DNA of 64,000 bases from Planctomycetes bacterium ADurb.Bin069 (GTDB lineage Bacteria; Planctomycetota; UBA8108; UBA8890; UBA8898), in NCBI GenBank assembly GCA_002070955.1, contig MWEK01000014.1, positions 1 to 64,000 of the forward strand. Reading direction: 5' to 3'. Positions 53,873-62,351 of this stretch are shown here, piece after piece. The translations under genes were made by a program, and so were the position numbers. The notes beneath the pieces were generated by a model, which saw only the letters and a program-made list of their open reading frames with translations, did no database searches and was not told the origin of the DNA. How positions within the stretch are numbered: position 1 is the first letter of the stretch; every line of letters begins with the position of its first letter.

Positions 53873-54002
53873 TCATTCGTTGATTTCAGTGATTTGATTA
53901 TTTTCGTTCCGGCCGTGCGAAGCGCGGCCGGACGATTGTGAAAACGGCGGCTTGGGAAGAGGAGGGCGGTCGCCGTTAGCGAGGGCGCGTTGGGCACGAA
54001 AA
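53873..54002 (+). repeat. 3' flanking repeat of cassette 3 with hairpin
   Basis: Homologous to 34318-34447. The hairpin at 53908-53932 has an 11-bp stem with one T-G pair and loop GAA. From 54003 to 54374 I see no gene, only GC-rich sequence. Confidence 0.7.
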
Positions 54003-54374
54003 AGGCGGGGTACGGTCAGACGGGGCGCGGTGGAGCGAGTGATCGAGTTATCGGCGGGTCGTCAGCGAGAGGGGTGTCGGTGAAGCGCTCGGGGCGCCGA
54101 CTCGGGGCTGGCGTCGCGCGCGCGCGAGGGGGCGCGGTCTGTCCGTGGCGCTCGGCGCCCCTGTATCCGGCGCGAGAGGACTGGCTTGCCACGGTCATTT
54201 GGAGCTCGCCGGGGCTTGTATGCGCGCGCCCGTGGCCGGGTGGCGGGCCAAGGTGGCTGCAGGCTCAAGAACGGAGCGCGATGCGCCTGGGGGCGGCCGC
54301 CGGGCGATGTTCGCCCCGGAACATCGCGAATTCGGCGGAAACGGGAACCTTTTGGCACCGGGAGGTAGTAGGCA

Positions 54375-55106
54375 ATGTTGAAATCCGGAACGATTCAGCG
54401 CGTGGCTCTCGAAACGGTTCAAGAGGCATTTCCTCACATGGAAGGCATGCGCGTTCTGGACGTCGGCGCCGGCAAGGGGGATCTCGTCTCAGAGCTGGCA
54501 GGCGCGGGCGCCTGCACGACGGCCCTGGAATTCGCCCCCGCCTCTCTTCCGGGCACGAAGGTTGTCACACACGACCTCAACCTCGGCACGCTTCCCTTCG
54601 ACAGCGGTTCCTTTGACGTTGTCGTGGCCACGGAGGTCCTCGAGCACTTGCGTATGCAATACGCCATCCTGCGCGAGCTGGTGCGCGTGCTCGTTCCGGG
54701 AGGCCTATTGATCCTCACCATCCCGAATTACTGGAATCTGCAGTACAGAATCCGGTACCTGCTGACGGGAAACTTCCAGCGCTCCCTTCTGGACGACCCG
54801 GCCAACAAGGAGGCGTACCTTTCCGGACTGGCGCCCCACATCAATGCCATCCCCTATCCCATCCTCAAGGCAGTCCTGACATGGGAAGGCTGCGTCGATT
54901 TCCGGCTTCGGTCGGCCAAGCGGTTTCGTTGGGGACAGATACTGGTCTACGCACCGTTCTGCATCCTGATCCTGCTCGCGACGATTTTCACGTCTGGGAA
55001 GCGTCGCGCCGCGTTGCTGCTGAACGAGACGAACGGATCGCCCGCCCTGCTCGGGCGGCGTCACATCTTGATCTCATGCCGGAAACAAGCAGCCCCAGCG
55101 CCGTGA
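54375..55106 (+). CDS. Class I SAM-dependent methyltransferase with C-terminal membrane segment
   Basis: A 243-residue protein. The SAM-binding motif I is MRVLDVGAGKGDLVSEL (residues 25-41), with motif II-like PFDSGSFDVVVATEVLEHL and post-motif VLVPGGLLILTIPNYWNL, the UbiE/SmtA-like fold. Near the C-terminus a hydrophobic segment (ILVYAPFCILILLATIF) may anchor it to the membrane. A GGGAGG site precedes the ATG. Substrates could be lipids, quinones or glycans; none is shown. It stands alone between cassettes 3 and 4. Confidence 0.85.
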   Translation: MLKSGTIQRVALETVQEAFPHMEGMRVLDVGAGKGDLVSELAGAGACTTALEFAPASLPGTKVVTHDLNLGTLPFDSGSFDVVVATEVLEHLRMQYAILRELVRVLVPGGLLILTIPNYWNLQYRIRYLLTGNFQRSLLDDPANKEAYLSGLAPHINAIPYPILKAVLTWEGCVDFRLRSAKRFRWGQILVYAPFCILILLATIFTSGKRRAALLLNETNGSPALLGRRHILISCRKQAAPAP

Positions 55107-55489
55107 AATACGCATGCGGCTGCATCAATACGAAAAGGAATGCGCCCGTGATACTGGATCATGTTTACGGGCGCCGCGTGGCTATGGACCGGGATCCTGG
55201 CAACCGACTGGACTTGCGCGGAGGAGTTGGCGCCGGCAACGAATGGGGTTTTCGTCTTGAACGGCTGCGGCTTCTGGCAATGTCACCTCGCGCACCGGCC
55301 GCCGCTCGATGGCGTTGGCGCCAAGTCCAAGCCGGACGCGTAACCGATCACGGTTTTCTTGAGTTTCCGGAAACGAGGCCTTCCACGATCGAGACCGGGT
55401 CGGAGATGCGGCCTACCTGCGGCGGGCGCACCTAGTTCGGATGAAATTCCTGGCCATTGTTCGGTATCCGGCTCCGCGCACGCCGGCGC

Positions 55490-55777
55490 AACGATTCAGT
55501 TGGGAAAAGGGCCGACAGCCGCTTCGCCCTCCTCGCCATGCCCGGTGTCGGGCCCGCCGACAACCTCACCGAGCCGGCGCTTCGGCCCCTGGTTGTCGAT
55601 TAGCGAATCACCCAGGGGGCCCGCAACCAAGCCGGCCGCGGCTGGTGCGAACGCATATGGACCGCGATTGCGGCGTGCCGTCAACAAGGCCGGCGCGCCT
55701 TCAAATACCTTGTCGCTGCGGCCGAAACGCATCTGCATTGTCAGGCGCCTCCATCGCTTCTACCTACGAAACCGTGA
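55490..55777 (+). pseudogene. C-terminal remnant of an IS66-family transposase
   Basis: Reading in one frame to the TGA at 55775: FALLAMPGVGPADNLTEPALRPLVVD, a TAG, then RITQGARNQAGRGWCERIW, IAACRQQGRRAFKYL and APPSLLPTKP-stop. IS66 TnpC proteins end with this pattern (TNNxxERALRPLVI, ITQGTRSEAGxxWCERIWT, CRQQGRSxFxYL, PAPSLLP). The internal stop and missing N-terminal catalytic domain show a dead fragment. The sequence from 55107 to 55489 is without a recognisable gene. The remnant ends just before the upstream repeat of cassette 4. Confidence 0.8.
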
Positions 55778-55792
55778 ACGGTTGGCGAGCTG

Positions 55793-56052
55793 CTTCGCGA
55801 AGGCGAGCACTGAAAATCGCGGAACCGCAAGCCCTCCCGGAGTCCGGGGCGGCAAGCGACAATTCGGAAACGGCGTCGGCCGCCTCCGAAGAGGCGTTTG
55901 CGATGGGTCACTCGGAGGATGTTAACCCTCCGGGGCAACGAGATGCTGTATTGTCACGACGCCTCGCCCGCCCCGCTGCCCTCTTGACCGCGCGTGCCCG
56001 GCCTTGGTAAAATGACGGCGTGGTCATTAGGTTCCAGTAGGGAGGAGTCGCC
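55793..56052 (+). repeat. Upstream flanking repeat of cassette 4
   Basis: A 260-base stretch homologous to 52367-52624. In both places the left edge meets a transposase remnant (istB there, IS66 here), so the repeat edge marks a recombination junction. Confidence 0.75.
55984..56013 (+). promoter_or_regulatory. Promoter of DUF1566 cassette 4
   Basis: TTGACC, 18-base spacer, TAAAAT, homologous to the other cassette promoters; GGGAGGAG follows before ATG 56053. Confidence 0.75.
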
Positions 56053-57297
56053 ATGAGGTCCATCTTCCTGATTGCCGTTGGTGTTTTGGTCGGTATCGCT
56101 GTTACGCTTTCCTTTCCGCATGGGACGTCGCAGGTCGTGTACGCGGGTACGCCGTCGGGGAACGGAGACGTAAACGGCGACGGCAGGATTGACATCGCGG
56201 ATGCGATCTACCTGCTCGGATACCTGTTTGCGAACGGGCCGAAGCCGGGGGCGATCGCGTGCGACTCTTGCTGTACGCCGGTATATCCGTCCCAGGATCT
56301 TCCGGCGACGGGTCAGAGGGAGTGCTACGCTAGCAATGGAGCGCTGGTCCCCTGTGGGAGCGTGGAGTGGCCCGGTCAGGACGGTTTCTACCAGGCGGGC
56401 TGCCCGAGCGCGGGGCGGTTCACGGACAACGGGGACGGGACGGTGACGGACAACTGCACGGGGCTCATGTGGCAGAAGGAGACGGCGCCCGGCACGTACA
56501 CGTGGCAGAACGCGCTCAAGTACTGCGAGAATCTGAGCCTCGCCGGGCACGACGATTGGCGCCTGCCGAACGTGAGGGAGCTTCAGAGCATCGTGGATTA
56601 CGGGCGCAAGAGGCCGCGCATCGATCCTGTATTCGGCGCGGAGTGGTCGTGGCATTGGTCGTCGTCCACCTCCGTCGACGATCGAAGAGCCGCGTTGCTC
56701 GTCAGCTTCGTCGACGACTTCGTGCCCGTCGTTGCTAGCTGGAAAACGGATGACGGCTATGTGCGCGCCGTCCGCCGTGATCCTGGATGTGCGTCCGAGG
56801 GTCTTCCGGCGACGGGTCAGAGGGCGTGCTACGGTTACGTGGGGGAGCAAGGCTGGGTAGAGGTTCCGTGCGGCAGCGCGGAGTATCCCGGTCAGGACGG
56901 TTTCTACCAGGCGGGCCGCCCGAGCGCGGGGCGGTTCACGGACAACGGGGACGGGACGGTGACGGACAACTGCACGGGGCTCATGTGGCAGAAGGAGACG
57001 GCGCCGGGGACGTACACGTGGGAGGACGCGCTTAAGTACTGCGAGGATCTGAGCCTCGCGGGGCACAGCGACTGGCGGTTGCCGAACGTGATGGAGCTTC
57101 AGAGCCTCGTGGATTACGGGTGGTGCGAGTCGAGCATTGATCCTGTATTCGAAGCCGGCGGCTGGTTGTACTGGTCGTCGTCCACCTACGCCGTCAGTCC
57201 GGCGAGCGCGTGGAGCGTCTACTTCGGCTGCGGCCATGTGGTCGTCTACGTTAAGGCGTATGACATCTATGTGCGCGCCGTCCGCCGCGGATCTTGA
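56053..57297 (+). CDS. Secreted dockerin-like protein with two DUF1566 (Lcl) domains, cassette 4
   Basis: A 414-residue protein built like cassette 3: signal peptide (shorter, MRSIFLIAVGVLVGIAVTL), one dockerin-like loop (GDVNGDGRIDIADAIYLLGY), and two tandem DUF1566 domains with CTGLMWQKETAPGTYTW, WRLPNVREL or WRLPNVMEL and YVRAVRR. Domain 1 keeps HWSSST, domain 2 keeps YWSSSTY. Parts of the second domain's first half are nearly the same DNA as cassette 3 domain 1 (GYVGEQGWVEVPCGSAEYPGQDGFYQ-like), which suggests past exchange between cassettes. Its 3' flank loses homology inside the hairpin. Confidence 0.88.
   Translation: MRSIFLIAVGVLVGIAVTLSFPHGTSQVVYAGTPSGNGDVNGDGRIDIADAIYLLGYLFANGPKPGAIACDSCCTPVYPSQDLPATGQRECYASNGALVPCGSVEWPGQDGFYQAGCPSAGRFTDNGDGTVTDNCTGLMWQKETAPGTYTWQNALKYCENLSLAGHDDWRLPNVRELQSIVDYGRKRPRIDPVFGAEWSWHWSSSTSVDDRRAALLVSFVDDFVPVVASWKTDDGYVRAVRRDPGCASEGLPATGQRACYGYVGEQGWVEVPCGSAEYPGQDGFYQAGRPSAGRFTDNGDGTVTDNCTGLMWQKETAPGTYTWEDALKYCEDLSLAGHSDWRLPNVMELQSLVDYGWCESSIDPVFEAGGWLYWSSSTYAVSPASAWSVYFGCGHVVVYVKAYDIYVRAVRRGS
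56641..56760 (+). other. Internal hypervariable segment of cassette 4 (domain 1)
   Basis: Forty codons between GGCGCG and GTGCGCGCCGTCCG; the most divergent copy, with third-base changes and a lost Trp (AALLV in place of AWxV). Confidence 0.45.
57151..57270 (+). other. Terminal hypervariable segment of cassette 4 (candidate DGR variable region)
   Basis: Forty codons before GTGCGCGCCGTCCG. Aligned with cassette 1, T-ending codons are kept (AGT, GTT, TAT, TAT) while first and second bases vary. Confidence 0.55.
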
Positions 57298-57681
57298 TCA
57301 TTCGTTGATTTGAGCGATTCGATTATTCTCGTTCCGGCCGCGCGAAGCGCTCGGCAGCGCCGTCTCGGGGGTGACGTACCGCGCATGCGCGGGGGCGCGG
57401 CGGACGGCGCGCCCGGCTATGTAGGCGCTTCGGCAAGGAATCTCGCCCTGAGCATGAACCCGCGCCTGGCGCTCTCCGAAACGCCCGCCGGCGCCGGGCA
57501 AGAGGTTCCTGGGGAGCGCGACCGGCTCCCTATCAAGAAGCGGGAGTGAGGCCGGGGGCTGCGAATGGTCTTCTCTGCGGCCGGGAGATTCCGCCGTCCC
57601 GGCTGTTGAGGCGGCCCGCCCGAGACGTTAAGATCTTGTCTGCCATCCGGGCGGCATTCCGGATCGCGTCGCGAGAGGCCC
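57298..57681 (+). other. Intergenic region after cassette 4
   Basis: The first ~70 bases resemble the cassette 3' flank, but the hairpin's right arm is lost after GCGCGAAGCGC. No gene is seen. A weak promoter for trkA may lie at 57606-57633 (TTGAGG, 16 bases, TTAAGA). Confidence 0.4.
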
Positions 57682-59016
57682 ATGAATATCATCTGCTGCG
57701 GGGCGGGCACGGTCGGCGTGCAAGCCGCCGAGGCGCTGGTCGCCGCCGGCCACAACGTCACGGTCATCGATCTGAAGGAGGAGCGCCTGCGCGCTCTCGG
57801 AGATCGGCTCGACGTCAAGACGTTCCACGGAAGCTGCGCCCACGCCGATGTCTTGGGCGAGGCGGGCGCCGGGCGCGCCGGCATGGTTCTCGCGAGCACG
57901 AACGCCGACGAGGTCAACCTGCTCACGGCGGCGGTGGGCAAGGCGCTCGGCGCCAAGATGACCGTGGCGCGCGTGCACGGGAGCGGCTTTTTCGAGCACC
58001 GCAACCTGGACTACCGGCGGCTCCTGGGGATCGACCACCTCATCTGCCCGGAGTACTCCACCGCCATGGCCATCGCGTCGTTCCTGCGGAACCCCGGCGC
58101 CATCTGCGTCGAGAGCTTCGCCGACAACAAGATCCACATGCAGCAGCTCGAGGCCGGCGCCTGCGCCGTCGGCGCGACGCTGGCCGAGCTGTCGCTGCCG
58201 CCCGGGCTGCGCCTGGCCGCCATCACCCGCCGCGGCCGCACGTTCCTCCCCAAGGCCGAAACGACCATCGAGTCGGGCGATGTCGTGACGCTGGTGGGCA
58301 ACACCGGCTTGTTCGCCGCCGGTCGCAAGCGGCTGGCGGGCGGCGCCCCGCGGCCGCAGAACGTGGTCATGATGGGCGGAAGCCCTATCGCCGTGTGGCT
58401 GTGCCGGGCGCTCGCCGAAGATGATTTCGAAATTCGCGTCTTCGAACAAGTCCGCGAGCGCGCGGAGAAGCTCGCCTCGCGCCTCGACGGCGTGACGATC
58501 ATCAACGCCGATCCCACCGATCCCGCCGTCTTCAAGGAGGAGCGCCTGGGCGCGGCCGACGTGTTCATCGGCCTTCTGGGCGACGACGAGCACAACATCC
58601 TCGCCTGCGCGTGGGCCAAGAACCGGGGCGTCCGGCAGACGGTCGCCGTCGTGCAGCGGGCGAACTACCTGTATCTTCTCGAACCCATCGGCATCGACCA
58701 TGCCGTAAGTCCGCGCCTCGCCGTTGTCAGGGAGATCGAGCGGCTGCTCGCCGCGGGGGCGTTGCGGCGCGCGGCCGCCCTGGCCGAGGGCAGCCTCGAC
58801 GTCTACGAGGTGCGTGTCGGCGCGGCCTGCGCCATCGCGGACAAGCCGCTCAAGGAGATCCAACTGGTGCCCGACATGGTGATCGCCGCCATCCAGCACG
58901 GCGCGGAGACCTTCGTTCCCGGCGCCGGCGACTGCGTGCGCGGCGGCGACCGCCTCCTCGTCGTGGGCGCGCGCGGCATCGAGCCGGCCCTGCAGCGCCT
59001 TTTTGCCGCGGAGTGA
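57682..59016 (+). CDS. trkA: Trk potassium uptake regulatory subunit TrkA
   Basis: A 444-residue cytosolic protein with two RCK units, each a Rossmann NAD(H)-binding part (MNIICCGAGTVGVQAAEAL; second PQNVVMMGGSPIAVWLCRAL) and a TrkA-C part (ALEAGACAVGATLAELSLPPG-like and EVRVGAACAIADKPLKEI). The second glycine-rich loop is GGSPIA, somewhat degenerate. It gates the TrkH channel in response to nucleotides. trkH follows four bases later. Confidence 0.94.
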   Translation: MNIICCGAGTVGVQAAEALVAAGHNVTVIDLKEERLRALGDRLDVKTFHGSCAHADVLGEAGAGRAGMVLASTNADEVNLLTAAVGKALGAKMTVARVHGSGFFEHRNLDYRRLLGIDHLICPEYSTAMAIASFLRNPGAICVESFADNKIHMQQLEAGACAVGATLAELSLPPGLRLAAITRRGRTFLPKAETTIESGDVVTLVGNTGLFAAGRKRLAGGAPRPQNVVMMGGSPIAVWLCRALAEDDFEIRVFEQVRERAEKLASRLDGVTIINADPTDPAVFKEERLGAADVFIGLLGDDEHNILACAWAKNRGVRQTVAVVQRANYLYLLEPIGIDHAVSPRLAVVREIERLLAAGALRRAAALAEGSLDVYEVRVGAACAIADKPLKEIQLVPDMVIAAIQHGAETFVPGAGDCVRGGDRLLVVGARGIEPALQRLFAAE

Positions 59017-59019
59017 GCC

Positions 59020-60564
59020 GTGGTCAACTTCAGGCAAGTCCTCAACCTGCTCGGGCTGCTGATTGTGGGGCTCGGCGCCATGCTCGCCGCGGCGGCCGCG
59101 TGCTCCGCGGTCATGATGCTGCGGGGGCGGGAGGCGGAGCGCGGCGCGTTCTTGGGCCTCCTGGTCGCGGCGGGCGCGAGCCTTGCGCTGGGAGGCGTTC
59201 TCTGGCGCGCGACCCGGGCGCGGTTCGATATGCTCGGACGGCGCGAGGCCTTCGTGGTGGTGGCCGCCGCCTGGCTTTGCGGCGCGCTCATGGGAGGCCT
59301 GCCCTATTTCGTCTGGGCGTGGATGGCGCCGGACCGCGCCCACGCCTTCCTGAATCCCGTCAACTGCTACTTCGAGGCCATGAGCGGCTTCACGACCACC
59401 GGGGCCACCGTCCTGGAAGACGTGCGGTCCATTCCCGCGGGCCTGCTCCTCTGGCGCGCGGCGACGCAGTGGCTGGGCGGACTGGGCATCATCGTGCTCT
59501 TCGTCGCGGTGCTGCCCATGCTGGGCATCGGCGGGAAGCGGCTTTTCAGCCTCGAAATGCCGGGGCCGGCGCCCGAGGGCGTCAGGCCGCACATCCGCGA
59601 GACCGCCCGCGTCCTGTGGTTGATCTACCTCGGCATGACGGCGATCGAGGCCGTCGCTTTGCGCATCGCGGGGCTTTCCTGGTTCGATGCCGTGTGCCAC
59701 ACCTTTGCTACGGTCGCCACCGGCGGCTTCGCCACGCGCACGACGAGCATCGCCGGCTTCCAATCCGCGGCGGTCGAGGTGATCGTCATCGTTTTCATGG
59801 TGCTGGGAGGCGTCAACTTCGCGCTGTACTACGACCTGATCCGGGGCCGGCGGCGTTCGGTGCTGCGGAACACCGAGGTGCGCTGTTATCTGGCCTTTCT
59901 GGCCTGCGCCGCCGCGGCGGTGACGATCGCGCTCGTCAGCGCCGGGCGGCCCCTGGTGCTGCTGGACGGCGGCGAGGTGCCGGCCACGTGGGGCAATGCG
60001 GCGCGCCACGGCATCTTCACGGTGGTGTCGATCCAGACCTCGACCGGTTTTGCTCTATCGGATTTCGACCTCTGGCCCTTCCTGGCCCGAGGCATCCTGA
60101 TCGCGCTCATGTTCGTGGGCGGGTCGGCGGGATCGACGGCCGGCGGCCTGAAGGTCGTGAGGATCGTCATCTGCTGCAAGGTCATCATCGGCGAGATCGA
60201 ACGCGCGTTCCGCCCGAATGTCGTCCGGACCGTGAAGATCAACCGCGCGGCGATCGATAACAGCATGAAGCTCGAGACCGTCGCCTATCTGCTGATCATG
60301 TTCGCGATGTTTCTGGCCGGGGCCGCGCTGGTGTCCGTGTTCGAACCGGCGTCCAGCGGCTGCGATTTCATCGATGCGGGCACGGCGAGCGCCGCGGCGC
60401 TCTTCAACGTCGGCCCGGGGTTGGGCTTGGTCAGCCCCGCCAAACACTACGGCTGGATGTCGGATGCGAGCAAGCTCGTGCTGAGCCTCCTCATGGCGGT
60501 GGGAAGGCTGGAGTTCTTCCCCTTCGCGGTGCTTTTCATGCCGCGGTTCTGGAAGGCGGCGTAG
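59020..60564 (+). CDS. trkH: Trk potassium uptake membrane subunit TrkH
   Basis: A 514-residue membrane protein from GTG 59020 (GGAG site). Selectivity-filter-like turns are seen as AMSGFTTTGATVL, FATVATGGFATRTTS, SIQTSTGFALSDFD and a less regular fourth (ALFNVGPGLGLV). FVGGSAGSTAGGLKVVRI is the conserved intramembrane loop stretch. It takes up K+ with TrkA. The final membrane helix ends GRLEFFPFAVLFMPRFW as in the family. Confidence 0.94.
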   Translation: MVNFRQVLNLLGLLIVGLGAMLAAAAACSAVMMLRGREAERGAFLGLLVAAGASLALGGVLWRATRARFDMLGRREAFVVVAAAWLCGALMGGLPYFVWAWMAPDRAHAFLNPVNCYFEAMSGFTTTGATVLEDVRSIPAGLLLWRAATQWLGGLGIIVLFVAVLPMLGIGGKRLFSLEMPGPAPEGVRPHIRETARVLWLIYLGMTAIEAVALRIAGLSWFDAVCHTFATVATGGFATRTTSIAGFQSAAVEVIVIVFMVLGGVNFALYYDLIRGRRRSVLRNTEVRCYLAFLACAAAAVTIALVSAGRPLVLLDGGEVPATWGNAARHGIFTVVSIQTSTGFALSDFDLWPFLARGILIALMFVGGSAGSTAGGLKVVRIVICCKVIIGEIERAFRPNVVRTVKINRAAIDNSMKLETVAYLLIMFAMFLAGAALVSVFEPASSGCDFIDAGTASAAALFNVGPGLGLVSPAKHYGWMSDASKLVLSLLMAVGRLEFFPFAVLFMPRFWKAA

Positions 60565-60764
60565 CGGCGCGGGCCGGCGCGCGCCGCCGCGGCCGATGCC
60601 CCCGGAGGCCGTCCACGCTTGGGCCGCGCACGGCCAACCCCAAAACGCGGCGTTGAAGCCGCTCCCCCATGCAACGGCTGAAAGGAACGAGCCGCATTGA
60701 TGCGGCCTTGCCCGCGCCGCGGCGTTTCTCCCCTACACGGTGCGGGCAGGGACGGCGCGGCTGA

Positions 60765-60793
60765 TTGACCGCCCGAAGCCGCGCCGGTATGAT
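60765..60793 (+). promoter_or_regulatory. Promoter of the PQQ-propeller gene
   Basis: TTGACC, 17-base spacer, TATGAT, ending 54 bases before the ATG at 60847. Confidence 0.6.
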
Positions 60794-60846
60794 CACGGCG
60801 AGGAAAAGCGTGTCGCGTACGGGCGGCTTGGAGAGCAGGTGTCCAT

Positions 60847-62106
60847 ATGGCGCGTCTTGTGCTTCGTCCAACGGTCGGCTTCACGCTGGTCGGGTTCATG
60901 TTCGCGGCGGCCGCCGCGCTCCACTCCGCGGCGGCGGGCGATTGGCCCCAGTGGCGCGGAGCCGGCCGCGACGGCGTTTCCACGGAAAAAGGTCTGCTCG
61001 CCGCGTGGCCCGCGGGCGGACCGAAGTTCCTGTGGAAAACCACCGGACTGGGCAAAGGCTTCGGTTCCGTGTCGGTGCGGGGCGATCGGATCTACACCAC
61101 GGGGGAGGGAGCCGAGCACAGCCGCGTGCTGGCGCTGAACGTCGCCAACGGCAACATCCTCTGGACCTCGCCGCCTCTGGGCAAGAAAGGCGGTGATCCC
61201 GTCGGGCCGCAGGCGTCGCCGGCGGTGGACGAGCAAGGCGTCTACGTCCTCAGCCAGTTCGGGGACGTGGTCTGTTTCGAGGCGGCGACCGGCAAGGAGC
61301 GTTGGCGCCGGAGCCTTGTCAAGGATTTCGGCGGGACCGCGCCCAGTTGGGAGTATTCGGAGTCCCTGCTCCTGGACGGGGACAAGATCGTCTGCACGCC
61401 GGGCGGGGGGCGCGGAGCGGTGGTGGCGTTGAACAAACACGACGGCCGGACGCTTTGGCAATCGAAGGACTTCAAGGACCCGGCGCATCACTCATCGCTG
61501 ATCGCGGCGACCATCGACGGCGTGCGGCAATACATCCAACTCACCGCTCAAAGCGTGGCCGGCGTGGACGCCCGCACCGGCGCCCTGCTGTGGCGGGCGC
61601 CGCGCCACGGCGACACCGCGGTGGTGCCCACGCCCATCTATGCGGATCACCACGTCTATGTGACCTCCGGCTACAACAACGGCTGCAATCTGTTCGCGGT
61701 GCGCAAGACGGGGAACCGATTCACGGTAAAGCAGGTTTATGCCAAGGACCGGATCTCCAACCACCACGGCGGCGTCGTCAAGGTGGGCGGCTATGTTTAC
61801 GGACATTGCAACTCGGGCCGCTGGATCTGCCAGGAGTTCCTGACCGGGCGGATCGTCTGGGAGCACAAAGGCGTGGGCAAGGGCTCCGTCGTTTACGCCG
61901 ACGGCCATCTGTACTGCCGCGGCGAAGACCGCAAAGGCACCGTGGCCTTGGTGGCGGCCACGCCCGAAGGCTACGTCGAGAAAGGTCGGTTCGATCAGCC
62001 GGATCGAAGCCGGGAGCAAGCCTGGGCGCATCCCGTGGTGGCCGGCGGCCGGCTTTACTTGCGCGACCAGGATATCCTCCTCTGCTACGACGTGCGCGCG
62101 CGGTGA
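60847..62106 (+). CDS. Exported PQQ-type beta-propeller repeat protein
   Basis: A 419-residue secreted protein with an N-terminal signal (VGFTLVGFMFAAAAALHSAAAG). It begins GDWPQWRGAGRDGVS and has repeated blades such as VLALNVANGNILWTSPP, VVCFEAATGKERWRRSL, VVALNKHDGRTLWQSKDF and VAGVDARTGALLWRAP. These match the PQQ-like/outer-membrane-assembly propellers that are abundant in Planctomycetota. PQQ binding itself is not shown; most such proteins are scaffolds of unknown role. It has its own promoter. Confidence 0.9.
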   Translation: MARLVLRPTVGFTLVGFMFAAAAALHSAAAGDWPQWRGAGRDGVSTEKGLLAAWPAGGPKFLWKTTGLGKGFGSVSVRGDRIYTTGEGAEHSRVLALNVANGNILWTSPPLGKKGGDPVGPQASPAVDEQGVYVLSQFGDVVCFEAATGKERWRRSLVKDFGGTAPSWEYSESLLLDGDKIVCTPGGGRGAVVALNKHDGRTLWQSKDFKDPAHHSSLIAATIDGVRQYIQLTAQSVAGVDARTGALLWRAPRHGDTAVVPTPIYADHHVYVTSGYNNGCNLFAVRKTGNRFTVKQVYAKDRISNHHGGVVKVGGYVYGHCNSGRWICQEFLTGRIVWEHKGVGKGSVVYADGHLYCRGEDRKGTVALVAATPEGYVEKGRFDQPDRSREQAWAHPVVAGGRLYLRDQDILLCYDVRAR

Positions 62107-62160
62107 AGGAGCCCACCGCGCGAGCCCTTCCCGGCCGCGCGCGCGGCGTGCCGGGGGCGA

Positions 62161-62189
62161 TTGACGGTTTCCGGCCGGCCAGTTAGCAT
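62161..62189 (+). promoter_or_regulatory. Promoter of the tricorn-type gene
   Basis: TTGACG, 17-base spacer, TAGCAT, about 160 bases before ATG 62352. No other feature is seen in 62107-62351. Confidence 0.45.
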
Positions 62190-62351
62190 CCTCAGAGAGG
62201 AAGAAGCGAACGGGAGCTCCCTGCGTCCCTCAAAAACCGGCCCGGGAGGAGCTCCACGAGGCCCGGCCGGAGTCGATTGTCCCGTTCCGCCGCGATAGAC
62301 CGGCGCGGGACGATGCGCGCCGAATTTGGTCCTGATTGACGAGGAATCGAC

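Noticed and set aside
55107-55489. Open frames after the methyltransferase gene (for example 54881-55435)
   Set aside because: Translations lack recognisable motifs and ribosome sites. The sequence lies just upstream of a dead transposase fragment and is probably decayed.
61661-61700. AAC-rich stretch (GGCTACAACAACGGCTGC) as possible template repeat
   Set aside because: It lies inside the PQQ-propeller gene in its normal frame and has no similarity to the variable-region flanks.
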